Under the pieces are notes generated by a model. The model did not search any database and was not told where the DNA came from. It saw only the letters and a program-made list of their open reading frames with translations. Of a DNA stretch of 64,000 bases, positions 52,578-60,776 are shown piece after piece (within the stretch, counting starts at the first letter, position 1; each line of letters begins with the position of its first letter). The stretch comes from Pseudoflavonifractor capillosus (GTDB lineage: Bacteria > Bacillota > Clostridia > Oscillospirales > Oscillospiraceae). Made by a program: the position numbers and the translations under genes. The stretch covers positions 1-64,000 of the forward strand of contig NZ_JACJJE010000011.1 in NCBI RefSeq assembly GCF_016899775.1. The letters run 5' to 3'.

Positions 52578-52967
52578 ATGGACGCAAATCGCCGTTTTTA
52601 TCGATTGATCCGAATTTTTGCTGCGGCATGGGCGCTGTCTGTGGCGGTGTTTTGGCTCTTTTGCAGAGACCCGCAGATGGCGATGCTCCATGTCATAATG
52701 GTGCAGTACCTGTTTCTGCCGGTGCTCACCCTCCTCCTGTCGTTTTTCCTGGGCAGAGAGGGACTGTCCATCCCACAGGCCGGATATGTGCTGCTGGGCT
52801 TCTCCGCCGCATATCTGCTGTGCCGTCTGCTCACCCTGTCCCTGCTGGAATATCTCCTCTCAGGCGCCGCCGCGCTGCCGGGCCTGTACGATGTTCTTGC
52901 GATTCTGTTCCTTTCTGCCGTCGGGCTTCTGATCGGCGCGGCGTCAAAAAAGAAACATTTGACTTGA
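52578..52967 (+). CDS. four-helix membrane protein, unknown function
   Basis: 129 residues with four hydrophobic segments (IFAAAWALSVAVFWLF, YLFLPVLTLLLSFFLG, AGYVLLGFSAAYLLC and VLAILFLSAVGLLIGAA) and a KKK tail. It starts 39 bp after the acetyltransferase-like gene and probably shares its transcript. ATG 52578 is preferred over GTG 52566, which lies too close to the GGAGAG site. No family recognised. Confidence 0.65.
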   Translation: MDANRRFYRLIRIFAAAWALSVAVFWLFCRDPQMAMLHVIMVQYLFLPVLTLLLSFFLGREGLSIPQAGYVLLGFSAAYLLCRLLTLSLLEYLLSGAAALPGLYDVLAILFLSAVGLLIGAASKKKHLT

Positions 52968-52989
52968 CGCTTCCCAAAGTGCTGCACCA

Positions 52990-53310
52990 TAGCTCCCCGA
53001 CAATCGGACTTGTGATATGCCCAGGGGCAAACACCCCGGAAGCGTTGGCTCGGAACCCCAGGCGCAGGCACGGAACCGCACCAGCCGCGATTTTTGCAAA
53101 CCCAGGGCCCAGTGGCCCGGCGGGAATTTAGATCGTCACTCAGATTTTGCGCGCCGGAAATTTTGCTGAATGATTCAGTAATGCGTTCCCCGTAATGGGG
53201 GTCCGGGGGTAAGCGGTCCTATGGGCACGAAGTGCCCGTCGGCCGCGTCCCCCGGGGGCGTTTTGGTCACTTTGCCGCCATGGGCAAAGTGACCCGCCGC
53301 CCGGGACTAA
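52990..53310 (-). repeat. dispersed hairpin repeat, copy R7 (partial)
   Basis: Read on the minus strand: truncated hairpin 1, hairpin 2 GTCACTTTGCC…GGCAAAGTGAC (both arms carry the matching C/G change), CCAAAACGCC, the GGGCAC-TTC-GTGCCC inner hairpin, CCCCATTACGGGGAACGC, TTCCGGCGCGCAAAATCTGA and GGGCCACTGGGCCCTGG. The outer part of the terminal unit is missing. Confidence 0.8.
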
Positions 53311-53413
53311 GGTCCAGAAAAATAGCAAACCTTTCCCTGGCGGCGGAATCACAGCACACACGGAAAGCCCTGCCCCGCACCTAAAAACAGCAGCCGAAAA
53401 AGGAAACCGCCCC

Positions 53414-53442
53414 TTGACAATCCCTCAAAACTGTGTTACAGT
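53414..53442 (+). promoter_or_regulatory. promoter of the T-box-controlled DMT transporter
   Basis: -35 TTGACA (53414–53419), a 17-bp spacer and -10 TACAGT (53437–53442). Confidence 0.75.
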
Positions 53443-53448
53443 TCCCTT

Positions 53449-53725
53449 ACTGCGAGGAAAAGGATGTTAGCAGAGCGCGTCCCTGCCCAGAGAGCCCCCG
53501 GTTTGGTGGAAGGGGGAGAGGGAGTTCTGTGAAGTTACCCCTTGGAGCAGCCGCCTGAACAGCCGGGAAAGAGGCCCAGTAGGGGACAGGCCGGGTTCGC
53601 CCGTTACCGCGTGGGAGTTTTGGAGAACTCCGTGAGGCCCGCCGCCGCGAGGGGTGGGCGAACCAGAGGTGGTACCGCGTTTACGTCAAATGCCCTCTGT
53701 CCGGAAAACCCGGGCGGAGGGTTTT
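53449..53725 (+). ncRNA. T-box riboswitch leader of the DMT transporter
   Basis: Stem I elements AGAGAGCCCCCGGTTTGGTGG and CCTTGGAGCAG, a middle stem region, and the T-box core AACCAGAGGTGGTACCGCG (53661–53679) are followed by a 12-bp terminator stem CCCTCTGTCCGG / CCGGGCGGAGGG (53693–53721, two G-U) and TTTTCTGTTT. In Stem I the stretch GTGAAGTTACC suggests GTT (Val) as specifier after GAA, but the register is uncertain. The core reads AGAGGTGG instead of the commoner AGGGTGG. Confidence 0.85.
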
Positions 53726-53765
53726 CTGTTTGTCCCAGCTTGTGTTTGGAGGATTGGAAGAAACT

Positions 53766-54617
53766 ATGGAAGTGAGTCGGCGGACCGGGGTACTGTTCGT
53801 TTTCATCGCGGCGGTGCTGTACAGCATCGGGGGACTGTGCATCAAGGTGATTCCCTGGAGCGGAATCGCCATCAACGGCGGGCGCACCGCCATCGCCCTG
53901 GTGGTCATCGGGGCATTTCTGGCGGCCACCAAGCACCCGCCCCGTCTGAACCGCTGGATTTTCCTGGGGGCCGTGTGCGTGTTCGGCACCAACCTGCTGT
54001 ATGCGGTGGCCAATAAGCTCACCACGGCGGCCAACACCATCGTGCTTCAGTTCACCGCCCCTATTTTCGTCATTGTGTTCTCCCTGCTGTTCTGGCACAA
54101 GCGGCCCAGGAGGCTGGACCTGATCGCCTGCGCGGTGGTGTTCGGCGGGGTGCTGTTCTTCTTCGTGGACAGCCTGGAGATGGGGGGCGGCCTGGGCAAC
54201 TTCCTGGCCCTCCTGTCCGGGGTGTCCTACGCCGGGGTCTTTCTGATGAACGACATGCCCGACAGCGACGCTCTCTCCTCGGTGTTCTGGGGGGAGGTCC
54301 TCTCCTCGGTGACCGGCCTGCCCTTCCTGCTCCAGGAGACGGAGTTCCCGCCCACCGCCATCCTCAGCCTGGTGGTCCTGGGGGTATTCCAGGTGGCTCT
54401 GGCCTACATTCTGCTGGCCATCGGCCTAAAAACCACGCCCCCGGTGATGGCAAGCCTGGTCTCCGGCATCGAGCCGGTGCTCAACCCCATTCTGGTGGCG
54501 GTATTCTATCAGGAGTATATGGGCCCCTTCGCCCTCGTGGGCGCGGCAGTGGTCATCGTGGGCGTGGTGGGGTACAATGTGATCCAGGCCCGGCAGACAG
54601 CCAAATCCCATTCATAG
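53766..54617 (+). CDS. DMT-superfamily transporter (EamA family) under T-box control
   Basis: 283 residues, ten helices in two EamA repeats: VLFVFIAAVLYSIGGLCIKVIPWSG, TAANTIVLQFTAPIFVIVFSLLFWHKR, FLALLSGVSYAGVFLMND and LKTTPPVMASLVSGIEPVLNPILVAVFYQE. The T-box leader ties its expression to an uncharged tRNA, so the cargo is likely an amino acid or precursor, taken up when charging falls. ATG 53766 follows GGAGGATTGGAAG. It is unrelated in regulation to the other EamA gene at 33 kb. Confidence 0.88.
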   Translation: MEVSRRTGVLFVFIAAVLYSIGGLCIKVIPWSGIAINGGRTAIALVVIGAFLAATKHPPRLNRWIFLGAVCVFGTNLLYAVANKLTTAANTIVLQFTAPIFVIVFSLLFWHKRPRRLDLIACAVVFGGVLFFFVDSLEMGGGLGNFLALLSGVSYAGVFLMNDMPDSDALSSVFWGEVLSSVTGLPFLLQETEFPPTAILSLVVLGVFQVALAYILLAIGLKTTPPVMASLVSGIEPVLNPILVAVFYQEYMGPFALVGAAVVIVGVVGYNVIQARQTAKSHS

Positions 54618-54734
54618 TCCTTTGAGCCGGAGGGCTCTGGCGATACTAAAACTTTTTTCGGATTCCAAGGATCGACCCCAACGGAACGGCCGTTGTCCGG
54701 CCCCTGGTGAAAAATCTCTGTGAAGAAATTTTTT

Positions 54735-54775
54735 CGTAGGGGCGGCACACCTGGGCCGCCCGCAGGTGGGGCGGG
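54735..54775 (+). repeat. isolated GTAGGGGCGG hairpin
   Basis: CGTAGGGGCGGCACACC-TGGGCCGCCCG forms a stem with GGGCGGCCC-type complement. The same short module recurs inside R4, R5, R6 and R8; here it stands alone between the transporter and tyrS. Confidence 0.6.
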
Positions 54776-54818
54776 AAATTTGGACCGGAGCAAAAATCAA
54801 CATGAAGGAGTAAGATCG

Positions 54819-56042
54819 ATGACCTGTTACGAAGAACTGAAAGCCCGCGGACTGATTGCCCAGGTGACCAACGAGGAGGAGATCTCCAAGATGGTCAACG
54901 AGGGGAAGGCCGTTTTCTATATCGGCTTTGACCCCACCGCCGACTCCCTCCACGTGGGCCACTTCATGGCCCTGTGCCTGATGAAGCGGCTGCAGATGGC
55001 GGGCAACCGGCCCATCGCCCTCATCGGCGGCGGCACCGGCTATATCGGCGACCCCTCCGGCCGCACCGATATGCGCAGCATGATGACCCCCGAGACCATC
55101 CAGCACAACTGCGACTGCTTCAAGAAGCAGATGGAGCGCTTCATCGAGTTCGGCGAGGGCAAGGCCCAGATGGTGAACAACGCCGACTGGCTGCTGAAGC
55201 TCAACTATATCGACCTGCTGCGGGACGTGGGCGCCTGCTTCTCGGTGAACAACATGCTCCGGGCCAAGTGCTATGAGCAGCGCATGGAGAAGGGTCTCAG
55301 CTTCCTGGAGTTCAACTATATGATCATGCAGTCCTACGACTTCTACTACCTGTTCCAGCACTACGGCTGCAACATGCAGTTCGGCGGCGACGACCAGTGG
55401 TCCAACATGCTGGGCGGCACCGAGCTCATCCGCAAAAAGCTGGGCAAGGACGCCCACGCCATGACCATCACCCTGCTCCTCAACTCCGAGGGCAAGAAGA
55501 TGGGCAAGACCGCCAAGGGCGCCGTGTGGCTGGACCCGGAGAAAACCTCCCCCTACGAGTTCTATCAGTACTGGCGCAACGTGGGCGACGACGACGTGCT
55601 CAAGTGCCTGCGCATGCTCACCTTCCTGCCCCTGGAGCAGATCGATGAGATGGACAAGTGGGAGGGCAGCCAGTTGAACACCGCCAAGGAGATCCTGGCC
55701 TTTGAGCTCACCAAGTTGGTCCACGGCGAGGAGGAGGCCCAGAAGGCCCAGGACGCCGCCAAGGCGCTGTTTGTGGGCGGCGGCGACATGAGCAACGTGC
55801 CCGCCACCACCCTCACCGAGGCCGACCTCACCGACGGCTCCATCGGCATCCTGGATCTGATGCTCAAGTGCAAGCTGGCCCCCTCCAAGAAGGAGGCCCG
55901 CCGCCTGGTGGAGCAGGGCGGTGTGGAGGCCAACGGCGAGAAGGTCACCGATGTGGCCCAGAGCTACACCCCCGCTGACTTCCAGGGCGACGGCCTGATG
56001 CTCAAAAAGGGCAAGAAGGTCTTCCATCGGGTGCAGATGTAA
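54819..56042 (+). CDS. tyrS: tyrosyl-tRNA synthetase
   Basis: Charges tRNA-Tyr. 407 residues, class [16 protein letters not shown] carries the HIGH-type motif (His45), [15 protein letters not shown] and [10 protein letters not shown] bind tyrosine and AMP, and KMGKT is the KMSKS element. The C-terminal S4 RNA-binding domain is [24 protein letters not shown] 54819 follows AAGGAG. The longer upstream frame is repeat DNA. Unusually for a clostridial tyrS, no T-box is visible ahead of it. Confidence 0.96.
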   Translation: MTCYEELKARGLIAQVTNEEEISKMVNEGKAVFYIGFDPTADSLHVGHFMALCLMKRLQMAGNRPIALIGGGTGYIGDPSGRTDMRSMMTPETIQHNCDCFKKQMERFIEFGEGKAQMVNNADWLLKLNYIDLLRDVGACFSVNNMLRAKCYEQRMEKGLSFLEFNYMIMQSYDFYYLFQHYGCNMQFGGDDQWSNMLGGTELIRKKLGKDAHAMTITLLLNSEGKKMGKTAKGAVWLDPEKTSPYEFYQYWRNVGDDDVLKCLRMLTFLPLEQIDEMDKWEGSQLNTAKEILAFELTKLVHGEEEAQKAQDAAKALFVGGGDMSNVPATTLTEADLTDGSIGILDLMLKCKLAPSKKEARRLVEQGGVEANGEKVTDVAQSYTPADFQGDGLMLKKGKKVFHRVQM

Positions 56043-56071
56043 TTTTGTTTTTGGCTTTCAATCTATGAAAG

Positions 56072-56114
56072 TGCCCCCGGTTCCGGCAGTTTTTGCGGAA
56101 CCGGGGGCATTTTT
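56072..56114 (+). terminator. intrinsic terminator after tyrS
   Basis: Perfect 14-bp stem TGCCCCCGGTTCCG and complement with a 10-base loop, then TTTTTA. Confidence 0.92.
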
Positions 56115-56129
56115 ATTCTCAAATGGGTA

Positions 56130-56660
56130 TCTCAATAAGCCTTCCCCCTGGGGGGAAGGTGCCCCAGTGCGCACACTGGGGCGGATGAGGGGGCAGATTT
56201 TGGATTGGGTTCGTTATATGCAGAGGGAATTTCGCCGCCTGCGGGCGGCGAGTTACTTTGCCCGCGGCGGCAAAGTAACCAAAACGCCGCCGGGGACGGC
56301 TCCAGATGAGCACTTTGTGCTCATAGTCGCCTACCCTACCCCCTCTGCCGCTTCGCGACATCTCCCCCTGACAGGGGAAGTCGGCCCCGGTCCCCGTTGA
56401 CAGGGGTTATCCCTTTGGCTAGGCAAAAAATTTCCGGCGCGCAAAATCTGAGTGGCCATCTAAATTCCTGCCGCCCCACTGGGGGCTGGCTAAGAGGAAA
56501 ATTAAAGCCGGTGCGATTTCATTGCTGCGCCTGGCTTTGCCAAGCAGGTGTTTGCTGTCGCTGGGCGTAGGGGCGGCACACCGAGGGCCGCCCAATTTCG
56601 ATATGAAATTAGACCAATTGCGCGTAGGGGCCGATGTCCCCATCGGCCCGTCGCTGGGTG
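56130..56660 (+). repeat. dispersed hairpin repeat, copy R8 (fills the tyrS–vanT gap)
   Basis: Terminal unit GGGAATTTCGCCGCC (56225–56239), hairpin 1 CGCCGCC-TGCG-GGCGGCG, hairpin 2 GTTACTTTGCC…GGCAAAGTAAC, CCAAAACGCC, then GATGAGCAC-TTT-GTGCTCAT, TTCCGGCGCGCAAAATCTGA and two GTAGGGGC hairpins (56566, 56625). The AGCCTTCCCC…GGGGAAGGTG…GCGGATGAGG block before it (56138–56190) also occurs near 28441–28492. No gene is seen. Confidence 0.8.
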
Positions 56661-56722
56661 TGCTACCGGGGAGATGGGATCGTTTTTGAGTGCACCGTGG
56701 GGGTGTTTTCCGCCTCTTTCGT

Positions 56723-58801
56723 TCATCGATACACCCGTTCCAGCCGCGCTCCCAGGCGGGAGAGCAGCTCGTTGGTGATGGTGCCGCACCGGACGGCCAG
56801 CTCCTCCGCCCGCAGCTCGTTGGAGCCGTCCCGGCCGATGAGGGTGACCACGTCCCCCGGCGCGGCCTCGGGCAGGTCGGTCACATCCACCAGCAGCTGG
56901 TCCATGCACATCCGCCCCACCATGGGGCAGAAGGTCCCCCGGATGAGCACCCGGCCGCCCTTCTGGGACAAGTTCCGGGGCAGGCCGTCGGCGTAGCCGA
57001 TGGTGATCGCGGCCAGCCGGGTCTCTCGCCGGGCCTGAAAGGCCAGGCCGTAGCCCGCCCCCTGTCCGGGCTGAATGGTGCGCACCGAGGCCACCCGGGC
57101 CCGGAGGGACAGGACCGGCTTCAGGGGCAGGCGGCGCTGGGTGGGGGAGAGGTCGCTGTACACCCCGTACAGGGCGATCCCCGCCCGGGCATAGCCGCAG
57201 GGCTGGGGCGGCAGGTTGAGCATCCCGTAGCTGGCCTGGATATGGACCGCCCCCGGGTTCAGGCCCTGCTCCTGCATCCAGTCCAGTGTGCCGTAAAAGC
57301 GGGCGAGCTGTTTTTGGGTGAAATCCACCTGGTCCGGCTTCAGGGAGTCGGACACGCACAGGTGGGAGAAGGTGCCGGTGATGCGCAGATGTTTCAGCCG
57401 GTATAGCCGCTGGATGGCCGCCCAGTCCTCCGCCGGAACCCCCAGCCGGTGCATCCCCGTGTCCAGGGCCAGGTGGACCTGGACCGGCTTCCCCTGGGCG
57501 GTCAGGGCCCGACCGTGGGTTTCGTCGGCCACCGTCTGAGTGAGCCGCCACCGCCGGAGCAGGGGCACCTCCCGGGGCGGGGTGTAGCCCAGGATAAGGA
57601 TGGTCCCCCGGACCCCGTGCTTCCGCAGGAAAATGCCCTCGGATAGGGAGGCCACGGCGAAGGCCCGCACCCCCTCCCTCCAAAGCCGCCGGGCCGTTGG
57701 AACCGCCCCGTGGCCGTAGCCATCCGCCTTTACCACCGCCATGAGGCGGCACTCCGGGGCGAGGGTACTCTTTAGGGTACGGGCGTTGCGGGCCATGGCC
57801 TCCAGGTCCACCTCCGCCCAGGCCCGGCTTCTGGGATCGGGCCGAATGGGCCGCAGTCCGTCCAGCATCAGCGCCATTCCGGCGGTGAGGGCCAGCACGG
57901 CGCAGAAGTGACCCAGGCTGTTTTGCACGAAAATGCCCTCCAGGCCCGCTGCCTCGGCGCCTCCCCGCACCAGCACAATGGACCAGGGGTGGAGGAGGTA
58001 GACCAGCAGGGACACCCGCCGGGCCCGCTTGTCCTCGCCCCGGTTCTCTCCCAAAAGCAGGGAGAACAAAAAGACCATGCACAGGGGGAGGAGCAGGTAC
58101 ATGCTGTCGTGGCGGGGACAGTCGAGGCCCCGGAGCCAGAGTGCCTCCAGGCTCATGCCCAGGAGGGACAGGGCAAAGCCCACAGCGGAGGTCCGGCGGC
58201 TCCACCGAGGCCCCGCCGCCCCCAACAGGAGAAAGAGGGGGGCGAAGAACAGGCCGTTCCGGGTATAGGAGAACACCAAAAAAACACCGTCGTACAGGGT
58301 TTTCAGCGCCGGGACAACGGCTGTAAAGCCATAATAGCTGTCACCACCCACGCCCACTAGATAGAGGAGGCCGGCCAGGGCCAGGGCTGCGGGGGCTGGG
58401 AGCCGGGCCAGATTCCGTGCGATCACCACCCCCAGGAGGACCGCCGGGAAATACCACAGGTGGTACAGCGTGCCGTCCAGCAGCAGCTTCTGGAGCCACT
58501 GGAGGGGGGAGGCAAAGCCCCCGTTGTACCAGTTCAGGGGCAGGTAGAGGACCACCGCCAGGGCGTACACCAGGGCGGTCTTTTTCAGAAATTTCCCCAT
58601 GTTCGCCCAATTTTTTTGGGAGAGAAAATACCCGCTGACCATGAAGAAGAAGGGGACGGCCACCCGGGCCAGCACCCGGGTGAGCCAGAAGTCCGCCCCC
58701 GGCGCGAAGGAGTCCAGGGGGGAGGTGTGGTTGCACACCACCAAAAAAGCGGCCAGCAGGCGGAACCAATCCAGGGCGGGGGAGAGCCGTTTTCCGCTCA
58801 T
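56723..58801 (-). CDS. vanT: VanT: membrane-bound serine/alanine racemase fused to an acyltransferase-3 domain
   Basis: 692 residues. The N-terminal 1–325 has about ten transmembrane helices of the acyltransferase-3 type (ALDWFRLLAAFLVVCNHTSPL, FFFMVSGYFLS, LWYFPAVLLG). The C-terminal half is a complete alanine racemase: AVVKADGYGHGA with PLP-lysine K358, DTGMHRLG, RAGIALYGVYS and GRMCMDQLLVDV. This fusion is characteristic of VanT, which makes D-serine for D-Ala-D-Ser ends. It lies 11 bp downstream of vanXY and vanG. The C-terminus alone might be read as alr, but the membrane domain and context support VanT. Confidence 0.9.
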   Translation of the reverse strand: MSGKRLSPALDWFRLLAAFLVVCNHTSPLDSFAPGADFWLTRVLARVAVPFFFMVSGYFLSQKNWANMGKFLKKTALVYALAVVLYLPLNWYNGGFASPLQWLQKLLLDGTLYHLWYFPAVLLGVVIARNLARLPAPAALALAGLLYLVGVGGDSYYGFTAVVPALKTLYDGVFLVFSYTRNGLFFAPLFLLLGAAGPRWSRRTSAVGFALSLLGMSLEALWLRGLDCPRHDSMYLLLPLCMVFLFSLLLGENRGEDKRARRVSLLVYLLHPWSIVLVRGGAEAAGLEGIFVQNSLGHFCAVLALTAGMALMLDGLRPIRPDPRSRAWAEVDLEAMARNARTLKSTLAPECRLMAVVKADGYGHGAVPTARRLWREGVRAFAVASLSEGIFLRKHGVRGTILILGYTPPREVPLLRRWRLTQTVADETHGRALTAQGKPVQVHLALDTGMHRLGVPAEDWAAIQRLYRLKHLRITGTFSHLCVSDSLKPDQVDFTQKQLARFYGTLDWMQEQGLNPGAVHIQASYGMLNLPPQPCGYARAGIALYGVYSDLSPTQRRLPLKPVLSLRARVASVRTIQPGQGAGYGLAFQARRETRLAAITIGYADGLPRNLSQKGGRVLIRGTFCPMVGRMCMDQLLVDVTDLPEAAPGDVVTLIGRDGSNELRAEELAVRCGTITNELLSRLGARLERVYR

Positions 58802-58812
58802 AGCCCGCCCTC

Positions 58813-59541
58813 CTACAGGGTGAGGATAAACCCGCCCTGGTTATCCCCGGAGACCTGCCAGCAGCCCTCGGGGACCTCCGTCTGAATCTCCTCCCCGGGA
58901 CAGGGGAGCCAGGACACCCGGGCGGTGCGCCCATTGGACAGGCGGCATACCTTTACACCGCTTTGCAGGAAGGGGACGTACTCCTCCAGGCACAGGCGGT
59001 TCTCCTCCATGAGCAGGGCGTGGGGCACCCCCACATACCGGAAGTGCCAGGGCTCCTCGGCGATGTGGGTGACCGCCTCCTTCTCACGGCGGTAGCGTTG
59101 AATAAAGCCGTATTGGGCGGCCAGACGGCGGAAGGTCCCGCAGGGCCCTTCGTCGGGAAAGTCGGGGCGGATGAAGTCGATGCTGGGGGCGGCCTTGGCC
59201 AGGTCCATGGCCAGGCCGGTCTGGTGCTCACTGCACCCGGGGAAGGCCACGTACTGCCGGGTGAAGGCCTCCCCCTCTTTTGCCCAGGTGTCGTCCCAGA
59301 TGGCCTGCTGTTCCCCAAAGCTGCGCCAGCCGGACACGGGGACGATGGTCCCCCGGCCACCGGCGGCCTGGATGCAGGCGGACAGCAGTTTTCCCGCCCG
59401 GCGCTCCATGCGGATATCCGGATAGGCGGTGTCCAGGGGGATGAGCTCGGGCATTTTGGCCTCCTGGAGGGGGTGGTCCCGGTTTACCAGGATCAGGGGC
59501 CCGCGAAAGCTCTGGGACCGATAGAGGGTAAGGCGTTTCAT
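58813..59541 (-). CDS. vanXY: VanXY-type D,D-dipeptidase/carboxypeptidase (M15)
   Basis: Zinc peptidase of 242 residues that would remove D-Ala-D-Ala dipeptide and terminal D-Ala so that only D-Ala-D-Ser precursors remain. The ligand motif SEHQTGLAMD is intact (His106, Asp113) and so is EPWH (Glu163, His166); VSGWRSFGEQQAIW is the M15B substrate region. There is no transmembrane anchor, as in VanXY rather than VanY. It overlaps vanG by 4 bp (ATGA). An N-terminal stretch of about 30 residues precedes the peptidase core. Confidence 0.87.
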   Translation of the reverse strand: MKRLTLYRSQSFRGPLILVNRDHPLQEAKMPELIPLDTAYPDIRMERRAGKLLSACIQAAGGRGTIVPVSGWRSFGEQQAIWDDTWAKEGEAFTRQYVAFPGCSEHQTGLAMDLAKAAPSIDFIRPDFPDEGPCGTFRRLAAQYGFIQRYRREKEAVTHIAEEPWHFRYVGVPHALLMEENRLCLEEYVPFLQSGVKVCRLSNGRTARVSWLPCPGEEIQTEVPEGCWQVSGDNQGGFILTL

Positions 59542-60584
59542 CCTGTCACCCCCAGGGTGATGATCCGGTCCACCAGGGCGGAGAAGTCCAGGCCGATCCC
59601 CTTCATCATGGTGGGGTAGCGGCTGTGGGAGGTGAAGCCGGGGATGGTGTTCACCTCGTTAAAGACGATCTTCCCCTCCGGGGTGAGGAACAGGTCCACC
59701 CGGGCGAACACCCGGCAGTCCAGGGCCCGGTAGATGACCTTGGCCGCCGCCTGAACCTCCGCCGCCTTTTCCTGGGAAATCCGGGCGGGGCAGTGGATGG
59801 CGGAGGTTTTCAGGGTGTACTTCTCCTCAAAATTGAAGAAGCCGCCGGACAGCTCGATCTCGTCTACCAGCCCCACAGTGAGCTCCTCATTGCCCAGCAC
59901 GGCGCAGCCCACCTCAAAGCCAGGGACGGCCTCCTCCAATAAAACCTCCCGGTCGTGGCGGAAGGCCTCCTCCACGGCGGGGATGAGGCCCTCCGGCCCC
60001 TCCAGCCGGGTCACTCCGAAGGAGGAACCCGCCCGCACCGGCTTGACGAACAGGGGGTAGCCGATGGATCGGGCGGCCTCGGCCAGGGCTTCCGGGGCAT
60101 AGGGGTGGGTGACCACCGACCCCTTTGGGACGGCTGCGCCAGCCAAGGCGGCCAGCTGGTGGGAGCGGACCTTGTCCATGCATAGGGCGCTGGACAGGGC
60201 ACCGCAGCCGATGACCGGCACCCCAGCCAGCTCAAAGAGTCCCTGGACGGTGCCGTCCTCCCCGTTCTTCCCGTGGAGCACCGGGAAAACAGCTGTAAAG
60301 GAAATCTCCTGTTCGGTTCCGTCTAACAGCAGCAGAGCGCAGTTTCCCCGGTCCAGCCGCAAGGTGCAGGGGACGCAGGCCGAGTTCTGTTGCCATCGGT
60401 CCTGGGGGATGGCCTCCAGGGGGCCGGGGTACCAGTACCAGGCCCCGTCTCGGGTGATGCCCACCGGGATGGGGCGGTATTTTTCCGGGTCCATGTGGGA
60501 GAGGACGGCGTGGGCGGACTCCAGAGACACGCCATATTCGGTGGAGCACCCGCCGAACAGGACCAAAATATCCATGGGTTTCAT
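59538..60584 (-). CDS. vanG: D-alanine–D-serine ligase, VanG type
   Basis: ATP-grasp ligase of 348 residues. FGGCSTEYGVSLESAHAV is the N-terminal glycine loop, VLHGKNGEDGTVQGLFEL and VKPVRAGSSFGV are ATP-binding. The omega loop reads NFEEKYTLKTSA with E254-K255-Y256, the EKY pattern of D-Ala-D-Lac/D-Ala-D-Ser ligases. Housekeeping Ddl has a YxxKY loop instead. FNEVNTIPGFT closes the site. AGGAGG precedes the ATG. It is the first gene of vanG–vanXY–vanT. A Ddl of relaxed specificity remains possible. Confidence 0.9.
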   Translation of the reverse strand: MKPMDILVLFGGCSTEYGVSLESAHAVLSHMDPEKYRPIPVGITRDGAWYWYPGPLEAIPQDRWQQNSACVPCTLRLDRGNCALLLLDGTEQEISFTAVFPVLHGKNGEDGTVQGLFELAGVPVIGCGALSSALCMDKVRSHQLAALAGAAVPKGSVVTHPYAPEALAEAARSIGYPLFVKPVRAGSSFGVTRLEGPEGLIPAVEEAFRHDREVLLEEAVPGFEVGCAVLGNEELTVGLVDEIELSGGFFNFEEKYTLKTSAIHCPARISQEKAAEVQAAAKVIYRALDCRVFARVDLFLTPEGKIVFNEVNTIPGFTSHSRYPTMMKGIGLDFSALVDRIITLGVTG

Positions 60585-60732
60585 AGAAAAGACCTCCTAA
60601 AACGGCAAAACGCCTTGCTTGGATGATCCAATCGTACCAGAGCAAGTCGTTTTTTGTTTGAAGGTTTTCCCATGGGGAGCTTGTGATTTTCCCGAAAAAT
60701 TATTGCGAATTTCTTACGGAGACAGAAAAATT

Positions 60733-60759
60733 CCAGCCGCCGGCTGTGCCGGCGGCTGG
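60733..60759 (-). terminator. intrinsic terminator after dapL
   Basis: Perfect 12-bp stem CCAGCCGCCGGC and complement with a 3-base loop; on the minus strand it is followed by AATTTTTCTG. It separates dapL from the van operon. Confidence 0.85.
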
Positions 60760-60776
60760 ACAGGCATGCTGTTCGG

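Noticed and set aside
53542-53775. 77-codon frame overlapping the transporter leader
   Set aside because: It lies within the T-box RNA and is explained by that structure.
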